63,779 nt of DNA. It comes from Eubacteriales bacterium (GTDB taxonomy: Bacteria > Bacillota > Clostridia > Lachnospirales > Lachnospiraceae). Positions 45,556 to 54,574 of this stretch are shown here, in pieces; position 1 is the first letter of the stretch; the number at the start of each line of letters is the position of its first letter. The DNA is taken from assembly GCA_030524545.1 (NCBI GenBank), contig JAUNGM010000025.1, positions 1 to 63,779 of the forward strand, written 5' to 3'. The notes under the pieces were generated by a model. That model searched no databases, was not told where the DNA came from, and saw only the letters and a list, made by a program, of their open reading frames with translations. The position numbers and the translations under genes are program-made.

Positions 45556-45588
45556 ATGCCGGAAACCTTTGAGTTTCCGGCATTTTTT
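45556..45588 (-). terminator. Terminator of tRNA-Pro
   Basis: A perfect 10-bp stem ATGCCGGAAA/TTTCCGGCAT lies just past the tRNA 3' end, with T runs on either strand. Confidence 0.7.
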
Positions 45589-45593
45589 GCGAG

Positions 45594-45667
45594 TCGAAGC
45601 GACAGGATTCGAACCTGCGGCCTCTGCGTCCCGAACGCAGCGCTCTACCAAACTGAGCCACGCTTCG
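45594..45667 (-). tRNA. tRNA-Pro (anticodon CGG)
   Basis: The 74-base gene folds as a cloverleaf: acceptor CGAAGCG/CGCTTCG, discriminator A, D arm GCTC...GAGC, anticodon stem CTGCG/CGCAG with loop TTCGGGA (anticodon CGG at 45631-45633), T arm with GGTTCGAATCC. CCA is not encoded. It reads the rare proline codon CCG. Confidence 0.92.
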
Positions 45668-45864
45668 TCAACTGCAAGAGCTATTATATTAACTTTTAGA
45701 TGATTTGTCAATAAGAAAATGAAAAAAATTTTAAATATTTTGGAGACTTTTGAAGAAAGGGGAGAAACAGGTGGCTGAGAACGTGGAAGAGAGGGGAGAT
45801 GCGGGAATGAAATGAGATTTCTTTCATATATATTAGGGAAATCTATTTTTGTGGAGGGAGCTGC

Positions 45865-47268
45865 TTGGCTGGATATCAGCGATTTGTCGCATATGTATAT
45901 GAATATCTGAAAGGGAAAAAAGGAAATAATTGCGGCTTCATTAAAGTGGAAGTGAGAGAACAGCAGTGCAGACTGGAACTGCATTTACAGTGCCCGGGAT
46001 TACCTGCGCAGGCGGAATGTAAAATTTACGGGTTTGTCAGAAGCGGAGGCCTGATGGATGGAAATCTGTTAGGAACCTGTGAAACCGGGGAGGGAACGGC
46101 GCAGTGCTTTATTGAGACAGATGCCCTGAATATGAATGGAACCGGAGTTGCCCTTGGAAAAATGGGAGGGCTGATTCTGACAACAGAGGGAGGAGCTTTT
46201 TTTGGGACAGAATGGGATGATTTTCCGATTCGTCCGGAGAATTTTCGTGAAGTGAAGAGCGTTTTTAAAGAATCTCCGACGGTTCGACATTCCGGAAAAA
46301 AATATGATGAAGAACAGAAGGAAGGTTTGCAGAGCGGAGAGCAGATGAAAGAGGAAAATACAGAGAAAGGCCGGGGGATGCAGGAAGAAGATGCAGAGAA
46401 GAGCCGGGGAATACAGGAAGAAGATGCAGAGTAGTGCCGGGGGATGCTGGAAGAAGATGCTGAGAAAGACCAGGGGATGCAGGAGGAAGATGCAGAGAAA
46501 GGTCGGGGGATGCAGGAGGAAGATGCGGAGAAGGGCCGGCAGATAGAGGAGGGGGAAAGTACACAGAAAGAGGAACAGGTATGGGAAGAGAAAGAGCAAG
46601 AGGAAATGAGTAATCCGGAGTTGGTTTCTCAGTCGGTTCATGTTTCGGAAGTATCCATGAATTCGAACATATCTTTTCAATCGGGGGAAAATATGGATCC
46701 GGAGGAGTCTCGGGAGGAAGATGGGATGCCTGTGACGAATCAGAGAGGAAATAGACGGATAGGGGATAATGAGGAAAATGTACGTTTGAATAGAGTGGGC
46801 CGGGAAACGGAAATCCCTGATGAAAATGAAGCATCAGTTTCGAAAACGTATGAGGAAAAGGGGAAAGAAAACGGAAAGTCTTTGGTACGGGGAGAAAAGC
46901 GGCCGGAACCGTCCCGCCGTTCTCCGCAGGGAAAGCCGGGAGAAGCCTTCCAGCCGTTTGGGGATGAAGAAATCACAGACTGCCGCAAACTCCATCTGAC
47001 CGATCTGGCCCGTCTGAACCGAAGGGATGCTGCTTTGCGCAATAATCGGTTCCTTCAGTATGGCTATTACAATTTCGGACATCTATTGATCTGCAGGAGA
47101 GCGGATGGCCGTTATATTCTGGGCGTTCCGGGAGGATATGACCAGCAGGAACGTTTTATGGCCAATATGTTTGGCTTCCCGTATTTCAAAGAAAGCCGTT
47201 ATATTCAATTGCCTAAGGGAAGAGGCGGCTATTGGTACCGCCTAATCAATACCCCGGATTTCCACTAA
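45865..47268 (+). pseudogene. DUF6128 protein gene interrupted by a TAG codon
   Basis: One frame runs from TTG 45865 (GGAGGGAGCTGC upstream) to 47268 and is broken only by TAG at 46432-46434 (codon 190). The N-terminal part (YVYEYLKGKKG, CGFIKVEVREQQC, LHLQCPGLPAQAECKIYGFVR) and the C-terminal part (LGVPGGYDQQERFMANMFGF) are both conserved in DUF6128 proteins. The stop lies in a run of 33-base repeats where the other units have AAG at this place, so it is an AAG to TAG change. The product would be truncated, unless the stop is read through or the ATG at 46444 restarts translation. The gene role is unknown. Confidence 0.75.
46366..46530 (+). repeat. Five 33-base tandem repeats in the DUF6128 gene
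   Basis: Units start at 46366, 46399, 46432, 46465 and 46498 and encode KGRGMQEEDAE with small changes (KSRGIQEEDAE, stop-CRGMLEEDAE, KDQGMQEEDAE). The third unit carries the TAG. Confidence 0.85.
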
Positions 47269-47937
47269 CGGGATGGTTTCCAGAAGGATACTGCGGAAAC
47301 GCTTCAGTTCATCAAGAGAATAGCTGCTGAATCCAGGCTGCAGGACTTCTCCGGAGTCTTTGTAAGCCTGGAGATAGTAGGCTTTGGCCCCTTTCAGCCA
47401 TTGGCCGATTTCCCGGAAATCTTTCTCTGTATGCAATTCTTTTACTACTGTGGTACGGAATTCATAATCTACATGTCCTTCCATCAGAAAATCCGCGCTT
47501 TGTCGAATGGAGTCCAGGTCTGGGAAGAGAAGCCCGGCAAGCGTGCCGTAATTGTCCGGACATGCCTTGATGTCCATTGCAATTTTGTCGACAAGCCCTC
47601 TGCGGACGAGCTCTTTTACGGTATCCGGACGCGAGCCGTTGGTATCCAGCTTAATGGCATAATCCAAGCTGCGTATCTCCTGAAGAAACCCGTCCAGTTC
47701 CGGGCTTAAAGTAGGTTCACCGCCTGTAATGCAGACACCATCCAGAATTCCCCTGCGTTTTTCTAAAAATGACAGTACCTCTTCGCGGGGAATTTCAGGC
47801 TCCCGGGATGCGTGGAGTACAAGAGAACTGTTATGACAGAAAGGGCAGCGGAAATTACAGCTTCCAAGAAAGATAGTTGCTGCCACTTTTCCGGGATAAT
47901 CCAATAAGGTTGTTTTATTTAAACCGCATATCTTCAT
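47242..47937 (-). CDS. Radical SAM activase, anaerobic RNR activating type
   Basis: This 231-residue radical SAM enzyme has the CxxxCxxC iron-sulfur motif in CNFRCPFCH (Cys27, Cys31, Cys34), the ITGGEPTL motif and KLDTNGS. It is closest to the NrdG-like proteins that place the glycyl radical on class III ribonucleotide reductase, but no nrdD or other glycyl-radical enzyme is adjacent, so the target is unproven. ATG 47937 with GGAGGTGTCT before it; the GTG at 47943 overlaps this site. Its 3' end overlaps the DUF6128 gene by 27 bases. Confidence 0.82.
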   Translation of the reverse strand: MKICGLNKTTLLDYPGKVAATIFLGSCNFRCPFCHNSSLVLHASREPEIPREEVLSFLEKRRGILDGVCITGGEPTLSPELDGFLQEIRSLDYAIKLDTNGSRPDTVKELVRRGLVDKIAMDIKACPDNYGTLAGLLFPDLDSIRQSADFLMEGHVDYEFRTTVVKELHTEKDFREIGQWLKGAKAYYLQAYKDSGEVLQPGFSSYSLDELKRFRSILLETIPLVEIRGID

Positions 47938-48046
47938 AGACACCTCCAGATTTTCTTTTTCAGTAAAGAATTTTTACAGATTACACTGCAGACGGTCGTT
48001 TTTCCTTGTATGCGCCCGCGGCTAATCTTATTTTAAATCCCATCCA

Positions 48047-48075
48047 TTGATTTTACAAGGCGAATTCTATATAAT
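48047..48075 (+). promoter_or_regulatory. Promoter of tadA
   Basis: TTGATT (48047-48052) and TATAAT (48070-48075), 17 bases apart. Confidence 0.65.
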
Positions 48076-48086
48076 GGAGAGCAGTG

Positions 48087-48119
48087 GTTACTGTTTATGT
48101 TGAAGGAGTGAACAGTAAC
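48087..48119 (+). repeat. Minimal copy of the structured repeat in the tadA leader
   Basis: GTTACTGTT (48087-48095) pairs perfectly with AACAGTAAC (48111-48119). The right part (TGAAGGAGTGAACAGTAAC) is close to the 3' end of the longer elements at 9265 and 15411. It lies between the tadA promoter and ribosome binding site. Confidence 0.5.
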
Positions 48120-48157
48120 GAGCAGTGCGATACAAACAGAAAGAGGAGGCTTTTTTT

Positions 48158-48676
48158 GTGACAGAGCAGGAACGATTTATGAAAGAAGCTATCCGTCAGG
48201 CAAAAAAGGCCCGGGCGCTTAACGAAGTTCCCATCGGCTGCGTGATCGTATCTGACGGAAAAATCATTGCCCGTGGCTATAACAGGCGAAATACGGATAA
48301 AAATACACTATCCCATGCAGAATTGAATGCTATCCGGCGTGCAAGCAAAAAGCTGGGAGACTGGCGGCTGGAGGGCTGTACCATGTATGTGACGCTGGAG
48401 CCCTGCCAGATGTGTGCAGGAGCCCTTGTACAGTCCAGAATTGACGAAGTCGTGATCGGAAGCATGAATCCAAAAGCAGGGTGTGCAGGCTCCGTGCTGA
48501 ATCTTCTGGAGGTGGATGGATTTAATCATAAAGTTAAAATTACGAAGGGCGTCCTGGAGGAAGAATGCTCTGCAATGCTGTCGGATTTTTTTCGGGATCT
48601 TCGTGAGCAGAAGAAACTTCAGAAGGAAGCCCGCAGAGCTGCGGAGGCAGAGAATGCCGGGGAAGCGGAGATATGA
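48158..48676 (+). CDS. tadA: tRNA-specific adenosine deaminase
   Basis: TadA converts adenosine 34 to inosine in the anticodon of tRNA-Arg(ACG). The zinc site is complete: HAE (His53, Glu55 as proton shuttle) and PCQMC (Cys83, Cys86). The 172-residue length is normal; the C-terminal ~25 residues are charged. I chose GTG 48158 with AGAGGAGGC upstream; an earlier in-frame ATG lies before the ribosome binding site. The SRP RNA gene follows on the other strand, an old Firmicutes neighbourhood. Confidence 0.92.
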   Translation: MTEQERFMKEAIRQAKKARALNEVPIGCVIVSDGKIIARGYNRRNTDKNTLSHAELNAIRRASKKLGDWRLEGCTMYVTLEPCQMCAGALVQSRIDEVVIGSMNPKAGCAGSVLNLLEVDGFNHKVKITKGVLEEECSAMLSDFFRDLREQKKLQKEARRAAEAENAGEAEI

Positions 48677-48746
48677 CCGGGAATGAGAACGAAGGGAAAG
48701 GGGACTGGTTTTGTGGGGCGCTGTTCTGGCCCTGAGAGATAAGAAA

Positions 48747-48783
48747 AAGGATACTGCCGTCTGACAGTATCCTTGATTTTTTT
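48747..48783. terminator. Shared terminator of tadA and the SRP RNA
   Basis: A perfect 10-bp stem AAGGATACTG/CAGTATCCTT with an 8-base loop is followed by seven T on the plus side and by TTTTTCTT on the minus side. Confidence 0.8.
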
Positions 48784-48784
48784 A

Positions 48785-49048
48785 TTTATGCGCGCCGCAC
48801 TTCGAAATGCACTCACAGACGTTACCTTTACAGTTAACTCAGCCCAGGCACCCTCACGGCACACAAGAGCTTCTGCTTAGTGCTGCTGCATTCCTGCCCT
48901 GACACGGTTCACAGATTCCTGTTGCGTAAGACCCAAACGTCAACGCCACTTATAAAGGGCAGCTCCACAAGGAACACCCCTCGGATTGGCATCACCCCTG
49001 CTGTAGCGGATTGCAGGTACAGGGCACCGCTATCTCCCCGGCTGCGCG
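48785..49048 (-). ncRNA. ffs: Signal recognition particle RNA, large Firmicutes type
   Basis: The minus strand contains the universal domain IV core (48880-48905: GTGTCAGGGCAGGAATGCAG then CAGCAC) that binds Ffh, and a 5' Alu-like domain with GGTGCCCTGTACCTGCAATC near 49010 typical of the ~265-base RNA of Bacillus and Clostridia. The ends can pair (GC-rich CCGCGC and GCGGCGCG). A consensus promoter lies just upstream and a strong terminator downstream. Ends are estimated to within ~5 bases. Confidence 0.88.
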
Positions 49049-49054
49049 GACTTT

Positions 49055-49083
49055 ATTATAAGTGCTTTTGACAGATTTGTCAA
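49055..49083 (-). promoter_or_regulatory. Consensus promoter of the SRP RNA
   Basis: On the minus strand TTGACA (49078-49083), 17 bases, TATAAT (49055-49060): a perfect vegetative promoter, as expected for a stable RNA. Confidence 0.9.
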
Positions 49084-49215
49084 GGCACAAATCCCGAACA
49101 GCCGGAAATCTAAGCAATTCATCAATAGAAAAGCCTAAAGCCATGTGATAGAATAGTGACGCAAAGAAGAAAAAATTGAAAGAAAAATCTGAAGAAAAAG
49201 AAGAAGGTAAGAAAC

Positions 49216-50616
49216 ATGTTGTTCCAGTTAAACAGAATATTGGGAAAAAGCGCGGAGCAGAAGGAGGCGGGAAGACAGAGTGTTCTCTTTACGAATCAGG
49301 ACTTAAAGCGGCTGATCGCACCGCTGATCGTAGAGCAGATTCTGGCTGTAACTGTGGGGATGGTGGATACCATGATGGTTTCCAGTGTAGGTGAGGCGGC
49401 GACATCGGGAGTATCACTGGTAGATATGATCAATAACCTTCTGATCAATCTGTTTGCGGCAATCTCTACGGGCGGCGCAGTTGTATCCTCGCAGTTCCTT
49501 GGACAGAAACACAGAGACAGGGCCTGCGAAGCGGCAAATCAGCTTCTCGTTGTGACGGGACTGATCGCCGTGGCAGTCATGGGTGCGGCCATCATATTTC
49601 GAAGGGGACTTTTGGGCCTGCTGTACGGAGGGATTGAGGCGGACGTTATGAAAAATGCCCTGATCTATCTTGTACTGTCCGCAGCTTCGTATCCGTTTCT
49701 TGCTGTTTATAATTCCTGTGCGGCATTGTTCCGTTCCATGGGAAATTCCAGGATTTCCATGCAGGCATCCATCATCATGAATGTATTGAATGTCTGCGGA
49801 GATGCATTTTTTATTTTTGTACTGCATATGGGCGTTGCAGGAGCAGCCATTGCCTCTCTGATATCCAGGATGCTGGCCTGCGTTATTTTGGTATGCAGGC
49901 TGCGTGATCAGGAATTGGAGATCCATATCATGCCGGAGCATTTCGGATGGAACGGGCCATTAGTGAAAAAAATACTGCATATCGGCATTCCGAGCGGAAT
50001 CGAAAACAGTGTGTTCCAGTTGGGGCGTGTGCTGGTCGTCGGTATGATAGCCATGTTCGGAACTGCACAGATTGCCGCAAATGCAGTGGCAAATAATCTG
50101 GACAGCCTTGGGGTACTGCCGGGGCAGGCCATGAGCCTTGCTATGATTACTGTGGTCGGCAGGTGCGTAGGTGCAGGCGACTTTGATCAGGCGGATTATT
50201 TTGCAAAAAAGATGATGAAGCTGACCTACCTTATTAACGGACTAACCTGCACCGGCGTCATCCTGACAATGCCGCTGACCCTGAAGCTGTACGGGCTTTC
50301 CGAGACAACTCTGAAGCTTGCGGCGCTGCTGGTACTGATTCATGACGGCTGCGCAATCGTGCTTTGGCCGGCATCTTTTACCCTTACCAATGTACTGCGT
50401 GCAGCCAATGATGTAAAATTCCCGATGATTGCGTCTATCATGTCTATGGTGATCTGCCGGATCGGCGGGGGATATATCCTGGCGGTGATTCTGGGATATG
50501 GCGCCGTCGGCATCTGGGCGGCTATGGTTTTGGACTGGATCGTACGGGTGACCTGTTTTGTGGGGAGATACCGCAGCGGAAAATGGAAAACATTCTATAC
50601 CGCATCGGAAGCCTGA
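49216..50616 (+). CDS. MATE-family efflux transporter
   Basis: This 466-residue protein has twelve predicted membrane helices in two related halves; LIVEQILAVTVGMVDTMMVSSVG and IPSGIENSVFQLGRVLVVGM are the equivalent first helices of each half. MATE proteins export drugs or metabolites using sodium or proton gradients. Substrate unknown. AAGGTAAGAAAC precedes the ATG. It sits between the SRP RNA and pfkA, where dnaX would be expected in related genomes. Confidence 0.88.
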   Translation: MLFQLNRILGKSAEQKEAGRQSVLFTNQDLKRLIAPLIVEQILAVTVGMVDTMMVSSVGEAATSGVSLVDMINNLLINLFAAISTGGAVVSSQFLGQKHRDRACEAANQLLVVTGLIAVAVMGAAIIFRRGLLGLLYGGIEADVMKNALIYLVLSAASYPFLAVYNSCAALFRSMGNSRISMQASIIMNVLNVCGDAFFIFVLHMGVAGAAIASLISRMLACVILVCRLRDQELEIHIMPEHFGWNGPLVKKILHIGIPSGIENSVFQLGRVLVVGMIAMFGTAQIAANAVANNLDSLGVLPGQAMSLAMITVVGRCVGAGDFDQADYFAKKMMKLTYLINGLTCTGVILTMPLTLKLYGLSETTLKLAALLVLIHDGCAIVLWPASFTLTNVLRAANDVKFPMIASIMSMVICRIGGGYILAVILGYGAVGIWAAMVLDWIVRVTCFVGRYRSGKWKTFYTASEA

Positions 50617-50646
50617 CCGGTGGTCGAAACTTTCTTGCATTTCCTA

Positions 50647-50676
50647 TTGCGGGCAGGAGACAAAATATTATATAAT
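50647..50676 (+). promoter_or_regulatory. Promoter of pfkA
   Basis: TTGCGG (50647-50652) and TATAAT (50671-50676), 18 bases apart. Confidence 0.5.
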
Positions 50677-50726
50677 AAACTATAAAAGTTTTTTTTATAA
50701 ATACTCATAAAGCGGGGTGCAAAATC

Positions 50727-51809
50727 ATGATTAAAAGAATAGGTTTATTAACAAGCGGCGGTGACTGCCAGGCCTTGAACGCTACCATGCGGGGTGTTGT
50801 TAAGGGATTAACCAATTCCATTGATGACCTGGAGGTTTATGGATTTGATGATGGCTACAAGGGACTGATCTATGGCAAATACCGTATGCTGACATCCAGA
50901 GACTTTTCCGGTATCCTGACCCAGGGCGGAACCATTCTCGGAACATCCAGACAGCCGTTTAAGCTGATGCGTGTACCGGACGAGAAAGGCCTGGACAAGG
51001 TAGAGGCCATGAAGCAGACGTATTACAAACTCTGCCTGGACTGCCTGGTAATTCTGGGAGGCAATGGTACTCAGAAAACTGCCAACCTTTTGAGAGAAGA
51101 AGGATTGAACATCATCCATCTTCCGAAGACCATTGACAATGATATTTTCGGAACCGACATGACTTTCGGTTTCCAGAGTGCAGTAAATATTGCTACAAAT
51201 GCAATCGACTGTATTCACACAACAGCAGCATCCCACGGACGTGTATTTATCGTGGAAATCATGGGACATAAAGTAGGAAGCCTGACTCTTCATGCAGGAC
51301 TTGCAGGCGGTGCGGATATCATCCTCATTCCGGAGATTCCGTATGATATCAAGAAGGTTGGAGAAGCGATCAAGAAACGTAACAAAGCAGGCAAGAGGTT
51401 TACGATCCTTGCAGTTGCAGAGGGTGCTATCTCCAAAGAAGATGCAAAACTCTCCAAGAAAAAATATAAAGAAAAACTGGAAGCAAGAGCTAAGAAATAT
51501 CCGTCTGTTTCCTATGAGATCGCAGATGAGATCTTTAAAGAGACAGGAAGCGAAGTGCGCGTGACTGTTCCGGGACATACCCAGAGAGGCGGCGAGCCGT
51601 GTGCATATGACCGTGTGCTTTCCACCAGAATCGGCGCAGGTGCTGCAGAAGCGATTCTTGATGAAGAATACGGCGTAATGATCGGTATTGTAAACGGAAA
51701 GATTAAACGTGTGCCTCTGGCAGAATGTGCAGGCAAGCTGAAAATGGTATCCCCGAAAGATCAGACAGTGAAAGCTGCAAAACAGATCGGCATCAGCTTT
51801 GGTGATTGA
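50727..51809 (+). CDS. 6-phosphofructokinase, group III
   Basis: The enzyme phosphorylates fructose-6-phosphate in glycolysis. The 360-residue protein has LTSGGDCQALN, the catalytic PKTIDND (Asp137) and GHTQRGGEP. Residues that set the phosphate donor are mixed: Gly114 in GGNGT is of ATP type, while Lys134 in PKTIDND is of pyrophosphate or group III type. The usual Asp of GGDG is Asn113, and MGR is MGH (His181). From memory these changes are common in Lachnospiraceae, so the protein is probably active, with ATP as the likelier donor. Own promoter; weak GCGGGGTG ribosome binding site. Confidence 0.88.
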   Translation: MIKRIGLLTSGGDCQALNATMRGVVKGLTNSIDDLEVYGFDDGYKGLIYGKYRMLTSRDFSGILTQGGTILGTSRQPFKLMRVPDEKGLDKVEAMKQTYYKLCLDCLVILGGNGTQKTANLLREEGLNIIHLPKTIDNDIFGTDMTFGFQSAVNIATNAIDCIHTTAASHGRVFIVEIMGHKVGSLTLHAGLAGGADIILIPEIPYDIKKVGEAIKKRNKAGKRFTILAVAEGAISKEDAKLSKKKYKEKLEARAKKYPSVSYEIADEIFKETGSEVRVTVPGHTQRGGEPCAYDRVLSTRIGAGAAEAILDEEYGVMIGIVNGKIKRVPLAECAGKLKMVSPKDQTVKAAKQIGISFGD

Positions 51810-51970
51810 TTTTTCTGCGAAAATCATATATGATATAATTCCGCCGCGGGATATTCTCCTGCGGCGGCTTAATGAAAAGAGAAAACACACATAGGTTCCC
51901 GCGGTTTTTTGCAGAACGGGGGATAAGCAGCACAAAACAATACGGGGAAATTCAGGAGAGGAGTCTGTCC

Positions 51971-53581
51971 ATGAGTTATACAGCCTTATACAGAAAATTC
52001 CGGCCCGACAATTTTGCAGATGTGAAGGGGCAGGATCATATCGTGACTACTTTGACCAACCAGATTAAGGCGAACCGTATTGGCCATGCATATCTGTTCT
52101 GCGGAACACGGGGTACGGGCAAGACAACGGTTGCCAAGATTCTGGCCAAAGCAGTGAACTGCCAGCATCCGGTGAACGGAAGCCCCTGCAATGAATGTGA
52201 GATGTGCAGGGCGATTCAGGCGGGAACATCCATGAATGTTATAGAGATTGATGCTGCGTCCAACAATGGTGTGGATAATATCAGAGAAATCAGGGAAGAG
52301 GTCTCTTACCGTCCGACAGAGGGAAATTATAAGGTCTATATCATTGACGAGGTCCATATGCTTTCTACAGGAGCGTTTAATGCCCTGCTAAAAACTCTGG
52401 AGGAGCCGCCGGCCTATGTGATCTTCATTCTTGCGACGACCGAGGCCCATAAGATTCCCATTACGATTTTATCCCGCTGCCAGAGATATGATTTTCATAG
52501 GATTTCTATTGATACGATAGCGGCAAGGCTTGACGAGCTTTTGAAAGCCGAACATGTGGAGGCGGAAGAAAAGGCTGTCCGCTATGTTGCCAAAGCAGGA
52601 GACGGTTCCATGCGAGATGCTTTGAGCCTTTTGGATCAGTGTATCGCATTTTATCTGGGAGAGACGCTGACCTACGACAAGGTGCTGGAAGTGCTTGGGG
52701 CAGTGGATACGGAGGTGTTCAGCCGGCTATTGCGAAGGGTTCTTTCCGGGGATGTGACCGGATCCATCCTTGTATTGGAGGATCTGATCGTAGGAGGAAG
52801 GGAACTGGGGCAGTTTGTATCGGATTTTACCTGGTATATGAGAAATCTGCTCCTGGTAAAGACCTCCGATAATCCGGAGGAGGCCATTGATGTATCTTCC
52901 GATAATCTGAAGCTTCTGAGGGAAGAAAGCGAAATGGTGGACGTGGATACTCTGATGCGGTATATCCGTATTTTTTCGGATCTTTCAAACCAGATTCGTT
53001 TTGCTGCTCAGAAGCGTGTTCTGGTGGAGATTGCGCTGATTAAATTATGCCGTCCTGCAATGGAGACAAATCTGGATTCCGTACTGGACAGGATTCGTGT
53101 ACTGGAAAAACAGATGGAGGAGCGGCCTGTGCAGCAGGTAGTTGTTCAGGCGGGGGCAGCAGGAACCGGTACTGCCGGAAGCGCTGAAGCGGTGCCGGAG
53201 CAGAAGAAACCGCAGAAGGCTGCGCCGGAGGATCTGCAGAAGATTGTGGCAGGCTGGAAGACGATCATCAGCCAGACTTCCGCGGTTTTTAAACAGATGC
53301 TGCAGAAATCCATCCCGAAATATAATGGGGAGACAGGTGATCCTGTTCTCTTTGTGGAGTTTCAGGACTTTCTTGGGCAGACTTATGTGGATAACCCGGA
53401 ATATAAGCAGGAATTGCAGGATATCATACGCGGCCAGACAGGGAAAACTGTTGAAATTCAAATGCTGGTAGCCGATCAGCATCAGCATAGCAATCTGGCC
53501 CAGATTACTGTGGATCAGGCAATCAGAGAGAACATCCATATGGACGTTGTGGTCGAAGAGGATCCGCAGGAAAAGGAATGA
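51971..53581 (+). CDS. dnaX: DNA polymerase III subunit gamma/tau
   Basis: DnaX is the motor of the clamp loader that puts the beta clamp on primed DNA. The 536-residue protein has the Walker [10 protein letters not shown] (45-53), a zinc module (Cys64, 73, 76, 79), the DEVHMLS Walker B and the SRC sensor motif. A linker rich in Q, A and G (residues ~390-430) precedes a C-terminal domain. I used ATG 51971 with AGGAGAGGAG before it; an in-frame ATG at 51872 adds an unconserved leader. A GC-rich hairpin (51841-51868) separates it from pfkA. First gene of dnaX-ebfC-recR. Confidence 0.93.
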   Translation: MSYTALYRKFRPDNFADVKGQDHIVTTLTNQIKANRIGHAYLFCGTRGTGKTTVAKILAKAVNCQHPVNGSPCNECEMCRAIQAGTSMNVIEIDAASNNGVDNIREIREEVSYRPTEGNYKVYIIDEVHMLSTGAFNALLKTLEEPPAYVIFILATTEAHKIPITILSRCQRYDFHRISIDTIAARLDELLKAEHVEAEEKAVRYVAKAGDGSMRDALSLLDQCIAFYLGETLTYDKVLEVLGAVDTEVFSRLLRRVLSGDVTGSILVLEDLIVGGRELGQFVSDFTWYMRNLLLVKTSDNPEEAIDVSSDNLKLLREESEMVDVDTLMRYIRIFSDLSNQIRFAAQKRVLVEIALIKLCRPAMETNLDSVLDRIRVLEKQMEERPVQQVVVQAGAAGTGTAGSAEAVPEQKKPQKAAPEDLQKIVAGWKTIISQTSAVFKQMLQKSIPKYNGETGDPVLFVEFQDFLGQTYVDNPEYKQELQDIIRGQTGKTVEIQMLVADQHQHSNLAQITVDQAIRENIHMDVVVEEDPQEKE

Positions 53582-53618
53582 CAGCGATAAACAAAAATAT
53601 AAAAGGAGGATTTGCTAC

Positions 53619-53975
53619 ATGGCAAAACGTGGAGGATTTCCGGGCATGGGAATGCCGGGAAACATGAATAATCTAATGAAACAGGCGCAGAAAATGCAGC
53701 GTCAGATGGAAGAAAACCAGAAGGCACTGGAAGAGAAAGAATTTACCGCAGCCGCAGGCGGCGGAGCTGTAGAAGTGACAATCTCCGGCAAACGTGAAGT
53801 TGTAAAAGTAAAGCTTGACGAGGAAGTAGTGGATCCGGAAGATATTGAGATGCTGGAAGACCTGATCGTAGCTGCAACAAATGAAGCTCTGCGTAAGGTA
53901 GAAGAGGAATCTTCCGCAGTTATGTCCAAACTGACAGGCGGCCTTGGCAGCATGGGCGGAGGCTTCCCGTTCTAA
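53619..53975 (+). CDS. Nucleoid-associated protein YbaB/EbfC
   Basis: This 118-residue DNA-binding dimer is almost always encoded between dnaX and recR. It has a glycine/methionine-rich start ([12 protein letters not shown]), the helical [12 protein letters not shown], and the [13 protein letters not shown] and [11 protein letters not shown] core. AAAGGAGGA precedes ATG 53619. Its stop overlaps the recR start (TAATG). Confidence 0.93.
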   Translation: MAKRGGFPGMGMPGNMNNLMKQAQKMQRQMEENQKALEEKEFTAAAGGGAVEVTISGKREVVKVKLDEEVVDPEDIEMLEDLIVAATNEALRKVEEESSAVMSKLTGGLGSMGGGFPF

Positions 53976-54574
53976 TGGAATATTACAGTACGCATATCAA
54001 CAAATTAATTGAGCAGCTTTCCCATTTGCCGGGAATCGGTGCCAAATCGGCCCAGCGTCTTGCGTTTCATATCATGAATATGCCAAAAGACCAGGTACAG
54101 CAGCTGACCGCTGCTATTTCCGGCGCAAGGGAAAACGTTCAGTATTGTAAAAGCTGCTACACCCTGACTGATAAGGAGCTTTGCCCCATTTGCAGCAATC
54201 CGAACCGTGACGGGGAAACAATCATGGTGGTAGAAAATACCAGGGATCTGGCGGCATACGAAAAGACCGGCAAATACGAGGGTGTATATCATGTGCTTCA
54301 CGGAGCGATTTCCCCGATGCTTGGAATCGGCCCGGATGATATTAAGCTTAAGGAACTGATGCAGCGCCTTCAGAATAATGTGAAAGAGGTCATCATTGCC
54401 ACGAACTCCAGTCTGGAAGGTGAAACAACGGCTATGTATATCAGCAAGCTGATCAAACCTACGGGAATCAAGGTCACGAGAATTGCCAGCGGCGTTCCGG
54501 TAGGAGGAGATTTGGAATACATCGATGAAGTAACGCTGCTTCGGGCGTTAGAGGGCAGGGTGGAACTGAAGTGA
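53975..54574 (+). CDS. recR: Recombination mediator RecR
   Basis: RecR works with RecO/RecF to load RecA on gapped DNA. The 199-residue protein has the helix-hairpin-helix [14 protein letters not shown], a four-cysteine zinc finger ([16 protein letters not shown]) and a Toprim domain starting at [10 protein letters not shown]. Length normal. Translationally coupled to ebfC and, by a GTGA overlap, to the LacI regulator. Confidence 0.95.
   Translation: MEYYSTHINKLIEQLSHLPGIGAKSAQRLAFHIMNMPKDQVQQLTAAISGARENVQYCKSCYTLTDKELCPICSNPNRDGETIMVVENTRDLAAYEKTGKYEGVYHVLHGAISPMLGIGPDDIKLKELMQRLQNNVKEVIIATNSSLEGETTAMYISKLIKPTGIKVTRIASGVPVGGDLEYIDEVTLLRALEGRVELK

Noticed and set aside
45478-45984. 168-codon minus-strand frame across the tRNA
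   Set aside because: It reads through the tRNA-Pro gene and its terminator; not coding.
46366-46530. CRISPR array
   Set aside because: The 33-base units are contiguous without spacers and in frame with a protein gene.
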